Shown here piece by piece: positions 9,078 to 16,933 of a stretch of 36,166 nt of DNA. This DNA comes from Cytobacillus sp. S13-E01 (lineage in GTDB: Bacteria; Bacillota; Bacilli; Bacillales; Bacillaceae_L). The translations under genes were made by a program, and so were the position numbers. The notes beneath the pieces were generated by a model. That model made no database searches. It saw nothing but the letters and a program-made list of their open reading frames with translations, and was not told the origin of the DNA. The first letter of the stretch is position 1, and each line of letters starts with the position of its first letter. The stretch spans positions 1 to 36,166 of the forward strand of contig NZ_JARFVC010000039.1 in NCBI RefSeq assembly GCF_029193815.1. The letters run 5' to 3'.

Positions 9078-9914
9078 GTGAACATTGGAATAATAGGTAC
9101 TGGAAACATGGGGAAGATTTTAATAGAGGCTTTCATTGAATCGGTAGCTGTTCCGCCTTCTAAGCTAACGGTTACAAATCGAACAATTGCAAAGGCAGAA
9201 AAGGTAGTGGAGCGCTTTCCTGATGTTAAAGTAGTGGAAACAAGTCAAGAGGTTGTTAATTCATCTGACCTTATCTTTATTTGTGTTAAGCCTTTAGAAA
9301 TTCTCCCCCTTTTACAACAATTACATTCTGAATTAACCAATTCTAAATGTATTGTTTCAATTACGAGCCCAATATCCGTGAATCAGCTTGAGTCTATCGT
9401 AGACTGCCAAGTGGCTAGGGTTGTTCCAAGCATTACAAATCGCGCTTTATCCGGAATATCTTTATTGACTATTGGAGAGAGCTGTAATCAAACATTCAGA
9501 AGTTATATTGAAAATTTATTTAACAATATTTCCACAACAGTTCATATAGAGGATAATATTACAAGGGTAGCTTCAGATATTGTGAGTTGTGGGCCTGCAT
9601 TTTTTAGCTATCTTTTACAAAGGTTTGTTGATGCGGCTGTCAGTGAAACTCAAATTTCAAAAGAGCAAGCAACAGTATTAGCGAGTGGGATGATTATCGG
9701 GATGGGGAAGTTACTTGAAAAAGAAATATTCACTTTGCCTACATTACAAGAGAAAGTAAGTGTAAAAGGCGGTGTAACGGGTGAAGGTATCAAAGTATTG
9801 GAAGCAGAGGTCGGTGAAATGTTTGAACATTTAATCCATAAAACACATGATAAACATTATCAAGATATTGACGAAGTTAGAAAACAATTTGAAGGGGCTA
9901 AACGTCTATCATAA
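9078..9914 (+). CDS. comER: ComER, pyrroline-5-carboxylate reductase-like protein
   Basis: This 278-residue ProC-family protein has an N-terminal Rossmann motif (IIGTGNMGK, residues 4-12) and the C-terminal P5C-reductase dimerisation region (VKGGVTGEGIKVLE). The start is GTG at 9078 behind GAAGGAGGGG. In B. subtilis comER is transcribed divergently from comEA, as here. It is not required for competence and has been linked to sporulation and biofilm development, so enzymatic activity is uncertain. Confidence 0.93.
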   Translation: MNIGIIGTGNMGKILIEAFIESVAVPPSKLTVTNRTIAKAEKVVERFPDVKVVETSQEVVNSSDLIFICVKPLEILPLLQQLHSELTNSKCIVSITSPISVNQLESIVDCQVARVVPSITNRALSGISLLTIGESCNQTFRSYIENLFNNISTTVHIEDNITRVASDIVSCGPAFFSYLLQRFVDAAVSETQISKEQATVLASGMIIGMGKLLEKEIFTLPTLQEKVSVKGGVTGEGIKVLEAEVGEMFEHLIHKTHDKHYQDIDEVRKQFEGAKRLS

Positions 9915-9966
9915 TTAATAATTCGTGAGCTTTTAAAGAAATCCTGCTTCGCCAAAAAAAAAATTT

Positions 9967-10005
9967 AAATAAGTTGGGGAGACCGTTCCCCCAACTTATT
10001 TTTTT
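9967..10005 (+). terminator. Bidirectional terminator between comER and yqeM
   Basis: AAATAAGTTGGGG (9967-9979) pairs with CCCCAACTTATTT (9989-10001). An A-tract lies on the left and a T-tract on the right. The stop codon of yqeM (9996-9998) lies inside the right arm, so the hairpin serves both convergent genes. Confidence 0.85.
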
Positions 10006-10742
10006 ACTGTAAATAAAATTCTTTCTGACTGAGTAGATAATGGCGAATTAAAATCTGCCGAAATTTCTAGGATGGTAAACCCTGCATTAGAGAGCCATGT
10101 TTTATAATCATCAACTGGAAAGGTACGTTGCTCATGAACCTCATCATACCGAATGTATTCAGAATTCTCGTCCTTTTTAACAAAAAATGATAAATCATGT
10201 TCAACACTGTAAGGGTACTGACCAGGATAGCAATTCCAAATAAAGCTAATGTCTTCATCATTGCTAACAAATGTTTGATCCATGAAAATATGTTCCATTT
10301 TATAGATGGAATGGATATCAAACATAAACAATCCACCTAGAACTAATTGATCAAATACCCGCTGGAAAGTTTGTTGCACTTCTTCACTTGAAGGCAAATA
10401 GTTTAAAGAGTCACAAAAGATAATAATGACATCAAATGGATCATGTCCAGCGAGTTCAGCCATGTTTTGCTGATAAAAGCTGATAGATTTATTCGACGAC
10501 ATTGCTTTCGCTTGTGCTACTGATAACATATCCTCAGAAAGATCGATGCCAGTCACATCATATCCCTCTTTTGCAAGCCTGACGGATAGTTCTCCAGTAC
10601 CACATGCTAGATCAAGAACCCGTAATTGCTCTTTATTTACCTCGTTTTTTTGTAACATTTCCTTTATGAAAGTGATCCATTGACTGTAGTCAATATCTCT
10701 CATTAAATCATCATAAAGATAAGCGAATTGCTGATAGCTCAT
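9996..10742 (-). CDS. yqeM: YqeM, class I SAM-dependent methyltransferase
   Basis: A 248-residue methyltransferase with the SAM motif VLDLACGTGELSVRLA (about residues 43-58), then GIDLSEDML and DVIIIFCDSLNYLPS. The substrate is unknown. It overlaps rsfS by 4 bp (ATGA), the mark of translational coupling, and ends the yqeG-to-yqeM operon as in B. subtilis. Confidence 0.92.
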   Translation of the reverse strand: MSYQQFAYLYDDLMRDIDYSQWITFIKEMLQKNEVNKEQLRVLDLACGTGELSVRLAKEGYDVTGIDLSEDMLSVAQAKAMSSNKSISFYQQNMAELAGHDPFDVIIIFCDSLNYLPSSEEVQQTFQRVFDQLVLGGLFMFDIHSIYKMEHIFMDQTFVSNDEDISFIWNCYPGQYPYSVEHDLSFFVKKDENSEYIRYDEVHEQRTFPVDDYKTWLSNAGFTILEISADFNSPLSTQSERILFTVKK

Positions 10743-11095
10743 TCACTTAACTCATTTTGGATATTTTCTATAGGCGCATCTCCCCATAGCTTTTCCAACT
10801 TATAGTACCCACGTTCTTCTTTATAAAACACGTGTGCAACAACATCTCCCAAGTCTATCAATATCCATCTTGCTTCATCAAACCCCTCTAACCGCTTTAC
10901 ATTTAAGCCACTTTCTTCAGCCTTATCTTTAATTTCACGTGCAATCGCTTGAACTTGTTTCTCCGAATTACCATGGCATATTAAAAAATAATCTGCCACA
11001 AGGGATAGGCCTTTCATATTGAGAGCCAAAATATCCTCAGCTCTTTTATCATCCGCAGCTTTTACTGCAATTGTAAGTATGTCTCTTTCTTTCAT
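10739..11095 (-). CDS. rsfS: Ribosomal silencing factor RsfS
   Basis: RsfS (YqeL) binds L14 on the 50S subunit and blocks subunit joining. The 118 residues match the family length, with the conserved stretch ALNMKGLSLVADYFLICHGN followed by EGFDEARWILIDLGDVVAHV. An AAGGAGGAG ribosome site lies inside the 3' end of yqeK, 5 bp away. The stop overlaps the yqeM start. Confidence 0.96.
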   Translation of the reverse strand: MKERDILTIAVKAADDKRAEDILALNMKGLSLVADYFLICHGNSEKQVQAIAREIKDKAEESGLNVKRLEGFDEARWILIDLGDVVAHVFYKEERGYYKLEKLWGDAPIENIQNELSE

Positions 11096-11100
11096 TCAGG

Positions 11101-11670
11101 TCACTCCTCCTTTTGATGTATAACAAGTGCGTTATATGTTAAGAACGTATCAGGATATATAGATTGGTTTTTCTTCATTAAAAATAAAATCGTATTTTTT
11201 ATTGATTGAATCAGAGCGTCATCTAAATCTTGCTTCGCCATGTCTCGAACCTCATCAACACCTGGAAAATGGCGGCCTGGCTCAATATAATCAGCCAAGT
11301 AGATTACTTTCTCTAGAAGCGTCATATTAATTCTTCCGGAAGTATGATATTTAATTGCGTCCAATATCTCAGCATCTTTAATGCCTACTTCACTTTGTAC
11401 AAGAAAGGCACCTACTGGAGCATGCCATAGTTCACTGTTAAAATATAATAATTCCCTTGGCATCTGTTGTTCGATGATAATTTCTTTCATTTCACTTTTG
11501 GGTCGAAATTTAGCATAATCATGAAAAATAGCGGATAACTCTGCTTTTTTTTCGTCTGCTCCATACCTATTAGCTAGTTCTATTGCTGTTTCCATCACTC
11601 CAATAGTATGGATATAGCGGTGTTCTGTAAGTTGTTTCTGTACAATCTCAAGAGCCTGCTTGCGGTCCAT
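11101..11670 (-). CDS. yqeK: YqeK, HD-domain diadenosine tetraphosphate hydrolase
   Basis: A 189-residue HD-family metal hydrolase; YqeK proteins split Ap4A symmetrically to two ADP. The motifs [17 protein letters not shown] (HD), [12 protein letters not shown] and the late [10 protein letters not shown] are all present. The start overlaps the end of nadD by 23 bp, supporting co-translation. In many Firmicutes yqeK is fused to or next to nadD, linking alarmone and NAD metabolism. Confidence 0.94.
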   Translation of the reverse strand: MDRKQALEIVQKQLTEHRYIHTIGVMETAIELANRYGADEKKAELSAIFHDYAKFRPKSEMKEIIIEQQMPRELLYFNSELWHAPVGAFLVQSEVGIKDAEILDAIKYHTSGRINMTLLEKVIYLADYIEPGRHFPGVDEVRDMAKQDLDDALIQSIKNTILFLMKKNQSIYPDTFLTYNALVIHQKEE

Positions 11671-12229
11671 ATAAGCTCTTCTCCTCTATATAGTGTTTTA
11701 CTGTTTCCGGAAGTAAATACATCGTACTTCTTCTTTCTTTAAATCTTTTTCTAAGCATTGATGATGATACATCAAATTGAGGTGCCTCTACTGGGGTGAC
11801 ATCATATTTAGTAGCAAATGTAAACCCTGGTCGTTTGATCCCAACAAAATTCACGACTTTAACCAACTCATCAATGTTATACCAATTAGGTAAATATTCG
11901 ACCATATCCGCACCAATGATGAAATAAAAATGAATATCTGGGTTATGTTCTTTTAAAATCCTCATTGTTTCATATGTATAGGACGGACCATCTCTCTCTA
12001 ATTCTATCCTTTGTAATTTAAAGCTAGGATTATTCGATATTGCTAACGATAACATTTTCACGCGGTCCTCATTGTTTGTTAGATCCGCGCTTTTTTTATG
12101 AGGTGGAATATTTGTAGGCATAAACCATATTTCATCCAAATTCAAAGCATGTAAGACCTCATTAGCTATTAGCAAATGGCCATTATGTGGCGGGTCAAAT
12201 GTTCCTCCAAGGATTCCTATACGCTTCAT
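11648..12229 (-). CDS. nadD: Nicotinate-nucleotide adenylyltransferase
   Basis: NadD adenylates nicotinate mononucleotide to deamido-NAD in NAD biosynthesis. The 193 residues start [20 protein letters not shown] with the nucleotidyltransferase HxGH site. The late SSSMLRKR corresponds to the ISSTxIR motif. A GGGGGAAT ribosome site precedes the ATG. Immediately upstream of that site (from 12247) sits a copy of the structured repeat, so the nadD leader within the operon mRNA contains a long hairpin. Confidence 0.96.
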   Translation of the reverse strand: MKRIGILGGTFDPPHNGHLLIANEVLHALNLDEIWFMPTNIPPHKKSADLTNNEDRVKMLSLAISNNPSFKLQRIELERDGPSYTYETMRILKEHNPDIHFYFIIGADMVEYLPNWYNIDELVKVVNFVGIKRPGFTFATKYDVTPVEAPQFDVSSSMLRKRFKERRSTMYLLPETVKHYIEEKSLYGPQAGS

Positions 12230-12246
12230 TCTTGTTATTCCCCCAT

Positions 12247-12384
12247 CTAAAGAAATGCGCAGGGCGCCTGCTTATCGGCGACAAGCATAAGACGAGCCCT
12301 GACTGAAGGCGCTTTTTGCCTTCGGGAAGGGATTGGCTTATACCATAGAGCCGATGGCGCCCGGAGCTAGACACCAAAACTAAA
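12247..12384 (+). repeat. Dispersed structured repeat copy between yhbY and nadD
   Basis: Same family and orientation as the array at 1-577. The left arm starts GCGCAGGGCGCC at 12257, and the right arm is CTTATA...GCCGATGGCGCCCGGAGC, then GCTAGACACCAAAACTA, after which the tail is lost. The tip is of a third type: CCCT and GAAGGC (12304-12309) pair with GCCTTC and AGGG. It lies wholly inside the yqeG-yqeM operon, between yhbY and the nadD ribosome site. Confidence 0.9.
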
Positions 12385-12397
12385 TGAATATCCCTTT

Positions 12398-12691
12398 TTA
12401 TCGTGGTAGTTGCAGTTGTTTATTTTCTTTTGATTCTTTGTATAAGACAATTGTATTGCCAATTACCTGTACAAGTTCTGCTTTTGCACCTTTACTTAGG
12501 CGCCCCGCAACATTATCTTTATCTTCTTCGCAATTTTGTAAAACACTTACCTTGATAAGTTCTCGTGCTTCAAGAGCAATATCAATTTGCTTAACCATAT
12601 TTTCTGTTACTCCACCTTTGCCAACTTGAAAAATCGGATCTAAATGATGTGCCTTTGCACGTAAATAGCGTTTTTGCTTCCCTGTTAGCAT
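12398..12691 (-). CDS. yhbY: YhbY/CRM-domain RNA-binding protein (YqeI)
   Basis: A 97-residue single-domain CRM protein, associated with pre-50S ribosome assembly. It starts MLTGKQKRYLRAKAHHLDPI, with the RNA-binding loop QVGKGGV and the conserved ELIKVSVLQNC. It overlaps the end of aroE by 7 bp and has an AGGAGG ribosome site inside aroE. Same place in the B. subtilis operon (yqeI). Confidence 0.95.
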   Translation of the reverse strand: MLTGKQKRYLRAKAHHLDPIFQVGKGGVTENMVKQIDIALEARELIKVSVLQNCEEDKDNVAGRLSKGAKAELVQVIGNTIVLYKESKENKQLQLPR

Positions 12692-13530
12692 TCTGTGTGT
12701 CCTCCTAGTTTATTTATCACAAGCTGCTCCATTCGATTTACATCAGGAAATTGCCCAGTCCACTTATGGAATGCCAGCGCTCCTTGGTTTACAAACATCC
12801 CTACTCCATTTAAAGTTACTGCCCCCCGCCTTGCGGCTTCTATTAAAAAGGAAGTTTGTAGGGGATTGTATATTATATCACTTACAACTGTATGTGGTAA
12901 TAATTTATTTAAAGATAAAGGAATATTATCAATATTAGGGTGCATCCCTACTGATGTGGTGTTAATAATAACATCATATTGTTGAATGTTCTCTTCTGCT
13001 TCTTTTAATGAGAGCGCCGATCCTTTTAGCTTGAACTGGCATTCAGATCTTAACTGTGAGGCTGATGTAAGGGTACGATTACTTACATCGATATTCGGAG
13101 CTCCCTTTGCAGCTAGTGATATTAAAATGGCTCTAGCAGCTCCACCTGACCCAATGATTAATATTTTAGTATCTGATAATGATTTGGTTATTACTGTCTC
13201 TAAAGACTTAATAAAACCATCACCATCCGTATTATAGCCAATCAGCTTACCATTATTATTAATGACAGTATTAACAGCACCGATATTAAGTGCAATGTCA
13301 TCGATTTCATCTAAATATCTCATAATGGAAACCTTATGTGGAATAGTTACATTAAAACCCTCTATATTAAGTGCTTTTAATCCGATAACAGCATTCCCTA
13401 AATTTTCTGCCTCAACATGAAAAGCATGATAATAACCATCGATACCATAGTAGGTAAATAGGTCATTATGCATCTCTGGTGACATTGAGTGTTCTACTGG
13501 ACATCCTAATAAACCATACAGCTTTTTCAA
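12685..13530 (-). CDS. aroE: Shikimate dehydrogenase
   Basis: AroE reduces 3-dehydroshikimate with NADPH in aromatic amino-acid synthesis. The substrate site HSMSPEMHND, catalytic region NVTIPHKVS, nucleotide motif IIGSGGAARAIL and NRT are all present. I chose the TTG at 13530 (product starting KKLYGLLGCPVEHS, 281 residues), preceded by GGTGAG and matching the B. subtilis N-terminus. A GTG at 13545 in the same frame would add five residues but has no ribosome site. Located between yqeH and yhbY. Confidence 0.93.
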   Translation of the reverse strand: MKKLYGLLGCPVEHSMSPEMHNDLFTYYGIDGYYHAFHVEAENLGNAVIGLKALNIEGFNVTIPHKVSIMRYLDEIDDIALNIGAVNTVINNNGKLIGYNTDGDGFIKSLETVITKSLSDTKILIIGSGGAARAILISLAAKGAPNIDVSNRTLTSASQLRSECQFKLKGSALSLKEAEENIQQYDVIINTTSVGMHPNIDNIPLSLNKLLPHTVVSDIIYNPLQTSFLIEAARRGAVTLNGVGMFVNQGALAFHKWTGQFPDVNRMEQLVINKLGGHTEC

Positions 13531-13557
13531 GTCTCTCTCACCCACACTGATTAATAT

Positions 13558-14664
13558 TTATATTAGTGATCTTCTGATAACAACCCCCACACCTTTTGGG
13601 ACATGTGCAACGATTTTAACATTAGGTTCATTAACAGTAACCCACCCTAATCCTGAAAATACGATATCAGTTTTAGCTTCCTTTATCATATACTCATGAG
13701 CAATTAATTTCGGAAAAACTTCAACTTCATCTTTTCGTGGTGGGCTAAGTAACTCACCCACATGATTTTCATACAGTTCATCAGCCTTATCAAGCTTAGT
13801 CCGATGGATAGTTAACTCATTTGAAAGATGACAAACAAAAGATTGCTTTCCACCACTAACAAAATCAAACCTAGCTAGTCCCCCAAAAAATAGGGTTTGA
13901 CCTTCATTTAACTGAAACACTTTTGGCTTAATCTCTTTTTTAGGAGTAATTGTTTTTAAATCTTGTTTACCAACATAGTGAGCCATTTGATGATGATTAA
14001 TAATTCCAGGTGTATCGATTAATGATGCACCATTATCTAATGGTATCTCTATTAAATCTAATGTAGTACCAGGAAAATGCGAGGTGGTTATTACATCCTC
14101 TTCACCACTAAAGTCCTTAATAATACGATTAATAAATGTCGATTTACCTACATTCGTACAGCCGACTACGTAAACATCCTTACCATCACGATAAGAATCT
14201 ATTGCCTCTGCAACCGTATCAATCCCAACCCCTTTAGCGGCGCTTATAAGGAAAACATCCACTGGATTTAATCCAAGTTCTTTAGAGGACTGTTTCATCC
14301 AGTTTATTAATTTATTGTGTTTTACAGACTTAGGCAACAAATCTACTTTATTACCGACAAGTAGTATCTTGTTATTACCGACAAATCTATGTAAACCTGG
14401 TAACCAACTTCCATTAAAATCGAAGATATCGACAATCTTTATAATTAAGGAATCTGTCTGACCTAATCCATCCAAAATCTTTAAAAAATCATCATCTGTT
14501 AATGAAACATCTTGTACTTCGTTATAATGCTTTAACCGAAAACACCGTTGACATATAATTTGTTCTTTTTCTAATGCAGATTTTGGAGCATAGCCTAACT
14601 TATCCTGTTCTTCTGTTTGTATTACAACTCCACATCCAACACATGATACATCATGTAATTCCAC
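13558..14664 (-). CDS. yqeH: YqeH, circularly permuted ribosome-biogenesis GTPase
   Basis: YqeH acts in 30S assembly. The 368 residues begin with a treble-clef zinc site (C8, C11, C38, C41). The G motifs follow in permuted order: NKVD (G4), SAAKG (G5), GCTNVGKST (G1), TTSHFPGTT (G2), DTPGI (G3), then a C-terminal RNA-binding region ending RRSLI. The start is GTG at 14664 behind GGGAGG. It is 4 bp from yqeG. Confidence 0.96.
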   Translation of the reverse strand: MELHDVSCVGCGVVIQTEEQDKLGYAPKSALEKEQIICQRCFRLKHYNEVQDVSLTDDDFLKILDGLGQTDSLIIKIVDIFDFNGSWLPGLHRFVGNNKILLVGNKVDLLPKSVKHNKLINWMKQSSKELGLNPVDVFLISAAKGVGIDTVAEAIDSYRDGKDVYVVGCTNVGKSTFINRIIKDFSGEEDVITTSHFPGTTLDLIEIPLDNGASLIDTPGIINHHQMAHYVGKQDLKTITPKKEIKPKVFQLNEGQTLFFGGLARFDFVSGGKQSFVCHLSNELTIHRTKLDKADELYENHVGELLSPPRKDEVEVFPKLIAHEYMIKEAKTDIVFSGLGWVTVNEPNVKIVAHVPKGVGVVIRRSLI

Positions 14665-14668
14665 TTAT

Positions 14669-15184
14669 TTATTCCTCCCAATATAACATACCTTTACGTT
14701 TCATCCACGTAAGTAATCTGCGTTCGATTCTACGATTAATCCTTGTAAAAAAGCCGTCTGTTTGTGCGACAGGTACGACTAATATTGTATGTAAACCGCT
14801 TCTGTTACCACCCAAAACATCAGTTAGGAGTTGGTCCCCTATAACAACAATTTCCTCTGACTTTAAATTCATTTCCATTACTGCTTTTCTAAACGCTTTT
14901 ACCATAGGCTTTCTAGCTTCAAAAATAAACGGTATTTCAAGTGGATCAGAAAAAGCCTTTACCCTTTGTTCAATATTATTTGACACTATGGTAACCATGA
15001 TTCCTTCATTTTTCATTAATCTAAACCACTCAATTAATTGCGGGGTTGCACTTTTGCGATCCCACTCAACAAGGGTATTATCTAAATCCGTTATAATTCC
15101 TTTTATTCCCCGTGCTGCTAACTTTTTTGGCGAAATATCAAATATACTTTTAACGTGTTCATCCGGTAGAAAATGCTTAAGCAC
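14669..15184 (-). CDS. yqeG: YqeG, HAD-superfamily phosphatase IIIA
   Basis: A HAD phosphatase with the nucleophile motif DLDNTLVEWD, SNN as motif II, and the GDQLLTDVLGGNRSG motif. The physiological substrate is unknown; the product is thought to act with its operon partners. The GTG at 15184 (product LKHFLPDEHVKSIF..., 171 residues) is preceded by GGGGTGG and matches the B. subtilis start. An ATG at 15202 in frame lacks a ribosome site. First gene of the eight-gene operon. Confidence 0.93.
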   Translation of the reverse strand: MLKHFLPDEHVKSIFDISPKKLAARGIKGIITDLDNTLVEWDRKSATPQLIEWFRLMKNEGIMVTIVSNNIEQRVKAFSDPLEIPFIFEARKPMVKAFRKAVMEMNLKSEEIVVIGDQLLTDVLGGNRSGLHTILVVPVAQTDGFFTRINRRIERRLLTWMKRKGMLYWEE

Positions 15185-15281
15185 CTGTGAAACCCACCCC
15201 ATATTGTTTTATTTATGATAGTTAATCTTTTTTCCGTAAAATAATAAACATTCGTATTCTTGAAAATCGAACTAATGTGCA

Positions 15282-15308
15282 ATTATCATCATATCGAACT
15301 TTTGTCAA
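15282..15308 (-). promoter_or_regulatory. Likely promoter of the yqeG-yqeM operon
   Basis: On the minus strand a perfect TTGACA (15303-15308) is followed after 15 bp by TGATAAT (GATAAT at 15282-15287). A TAATTG two bases further gives a 17-bp spacer. This would place the start near 15275, about 90 nt before yqeG. Confidence 0.55.
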
Positions 15309-15502
15309 ACTTTCAAAATAAATGACAAAATTCGTTAGTATTTGCAATTATCAACCAACTAAAATATTGCTTCTAACCATTTAAATTTACTTCATCCCAA
15401 CTAGGAAAATAGCTAAGCTGATCCCTCATGTAAAGGATTTTTTTCGACAATTAGTAGTGAAAAATAAAAATTTTTCGACAAAACTCTTCGAAATTCAACA
15501 GC

Positions 15503-15601
15503 TGTGGATAAGCTTATACACATTTTACCTATTGATACACAAAGATTTCCATTAATTATTAACAACATACTAACAAGTTATCCACCTTCACTTGTGGATA
15601 A
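15503..15601. promoter_or_regulatory. DnaA-box cluster upstream of sda
   Basis: There are two perfect boxes on the minus strand (TGTGGATAA at 15503-15511 and 15593-15601) and one perfect variant TTATACACA at 15514-15522. Single-mismatch boxes are TGATACACA 15533-15541 and TTATCCACC 15578-15586. DnaA directly controls sda transcription in B. subtilis, and the cluster lies just upstream of the sda promoter. The rest of 15203-15502 holds only the divergent yqeG promoter. Confidence 0.85.
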
Positions 15602-15609
15602 CAGAACGA

Positions 15610-15638
15610 TTGTTCTCCATCTTTTTTCATGATAGAGT
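15610..15638 (+). promoter_or_regulatory. Candidate promoter of sda
   Basis: TTGTTC (15610-15615) and TAGAGT (15633-15638) with a 17-bp spacer, placed 9 bp downstream of the last DnaA box. Both hexamers are weak matches, as expected for an activated promoter. Confidence 0.45.
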
Positions 15639-15743
15639 AACTATACAACCAAAGATAACTTACTATTATATTGAGCCGAAATAGATTTTAGAACGATTTT
15701 ACCCCTTTAATATCATTTTATTTTAGGAGGTGACTTGCCTATA

Positions 15744-15776
15744 ATGGCAGGCCATTATGAGAAAATTATCAGATGA
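15744..15776 (+). other. Ten-codon upstream ORF overlapping the sda start
   Basis: ATG at 15744 opens [10 protein letters not shown] and stops at TGA 15774-15776, out of frame with sda. It sits ten bases after AGGAGGTGA (15725-15733), the ideal spacing. The sda ATG (15757) is 23 bases from the same site. A perfect hairpin, ATAATGGC (15741-15748) with GCCATTAT (15751-15758), covers both starts. A coding role is inferred from spacing only. Confidence 0.4.
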
Positions 15777-15897
15777 ATTATTAATTGAATCTTACTACAA
15801 AGCAACAGAGCTTAGACTTAGTATTGATTTCATTCGCTTAATTGAATCAGAAATTAGAAGAAGATCCTTAGTACATAGAATTAAAGTTTCATCATAA
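15757..15897 (+). CDS. sda: Sda, checkpoint inhibitor of sporulation kinase KinA
   Basis: Sda is a small helical-hairpin protein that blocks KinA autophosphorylation when replication is perturbed. The 46-residue product begins [20 protein letters not shown] and ends VHRIKVSS, nearly the B. subtilis sequence and length. An in-frame TAA at 15742-15744 excludes a longer ATG form. The only good ribosome site is 23 nt upstream and better placed for an overlapping upstream ORF. The DnaA-box cluster upstream fits replication-coupled control. Confidence 0.95.
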   Translation: MRKLSDELLIESYYKATELRLSIDFIRLIESEIRRRSLVHRIKVSS

Positions 15898-15925
15898 GAG
15901 CCAATAAATGGCTCTTCTTTTTTTC
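15896..15925 (+). terminator. Terminator of sda
   Basis: AAGAGCCA (15896-15903) and TGGCTCTT (15909-15916), 5-nt loop, followed by CTTTTTTT. Confidence 0.88.
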
Positions 15926-15946
15926 CTTATTTATACTAATCATCTC

Positions 15947-16732
15947 TTATATCTTCGTTAAATATCCTATCATTTCACCAACCCTTATCTCAGTTTTTCT
16001 TCTAGTCGAAGCAAGTGGTGAAAAACTGTCTTTTTCAAATAGCAAAACCACTGTAGATCCAAATGAAAAGTACGCAATTTCTTCTCCTTTTGTTATCGTG
16101 TCACTAAGATGGGTTGTTTCAATGCTATTAACAAACATCGCTCCTACTTTTACAATCGCAACATGTCCATTATCATGTTTCACTTCTGAAATAGTTCGAT
16201 AATTCTTAGATAAAGGTGCCTTACCATATTTTAATCCCAATTTATTTACAGGATAAGATTTTGAGCCTAGCGTCCACTGTTTTGTTAGCACACCAGAAAC
16301 CGGACTATGAATTCGGTGGTAGTGACTTGGACTTAAATAAAGAATAATAAACGTTCCCTCACTATATTTACGAAGTATGTCTTCTTGACCAAGCATTTCT
16401 GCTATTGAGTATTGTTTTCCCTTTACTTCAATAAGTTTGGAAGCGGAAATTGTTCCAATATCTTCTAAAACACCGTCAACAGGACTTACAACACTATTTG
16501 GGGATTGGTCAATTGGTCTTGAACCTACCTTGAGTTTTCTAATAAAAAGATCATGGAGTGTTTCAAACGTGTGTATCTGTTGTTCCATTTCTTCTTTATT
16601 AAGTTTAAAAACCCTTGCAAATGAAGGTATGAGAGCTGAACTAATTTTAGACTGCGAGAATTTTCTTAGAACCAACGAGACTGTTTTCTGATTTGTTAAT
16701 TCAATCAAAAGTCGATATAACAACATAACCAA
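15947..16732 (-). CDS. psd: Phosphatidylserine decarboxylase proenzyme
   Basis: Psd converts phosphatidylserine to phosphatidylethanolamine at the membrane. The proenzyme cleaves itself at a Gly-Ser bond to form the pyruvoyl group, and the site is visible as YFSFGSTVVLLFEK with S226 as the new N-terminus of the alpha chain. PVDG, YLSPSHYHRIHSPVSG and PVNKLGLKYGKAPLSKNYR are also present. 261 residues. The TTG at 16732 is chosen because AGGAGG lies 8 nt upstream; an ATG two codons on has poorer spacing. No pssA is visible nearby. Confidence 0.94.
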   Translation of the reverse strand: MVMLLYRLLIELTNQKTVSLVLRKFSQSKISSALIPSFARVFKLNKEEMEQQIHTFETLHDLFIRKLKVGSRPIDQSPNSVVSPVDGVLEDIGTISASKLIEVKGKQYSIAEMLGQEDILRKYSEGTFIILYLSPSHYHRIHSPVSGVLTKQWTLGSKSYPVNKLGLKYGKAPLSKNYRTISEVKHDNGHVAIVKVGAMFVNSIETTHLSDTITKGEEIAYFSFGSTVVLLFEKDSFSPLASTRRKTEIRVGEMIGYLTKI

Positions 16733-16896
16733 TGCTTTTTCCTCCTATTGTATTCCTTAAACAAGACTATGGTAATTGATGCCATGACTGATATTATATC
16801 ACTTGTGGTTGTTCCTGCACTATTATTATTTCAAGTACTTACATTTGAATACTCATTTTATAAATCCTTTACAATTTGTATCTGTAAATACAATAA

Positions 16897-16921
16897 AGGC
16901 ATCTAATAAAGATAGATGCCT
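16897..16921 (-). terminator. Hairpin downstream of pepF
   Basis: AGGCATCTA (16897-16905) pairs with TAGATGCCT (16913-16921). On the minus strand it is followed by TTTATTGTA, a modest T-tract, just after the pepF stop. Confidence 0.7.
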
Positions 16922-16933
16922 CATCAATAACTA

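Noticed and set aside
12195-12377. 60-codon minus-strand ORF with SSGRHRL and LPEGKKRLQSGLVLCLSP
   Set aside because: It is the translation of the repeat hairpin running into nadD. The same peptide appears in the repeat copy at 34081-34208, so it is a product of the repeat, not a conserved protein.
14574-15218. 214-codon plus-strand ORF opposite yqeH/yqeG
   Set aside because: Lies antisense to two well-supported conserved genes; composition is that of a shadow frame with no recognisable motif.
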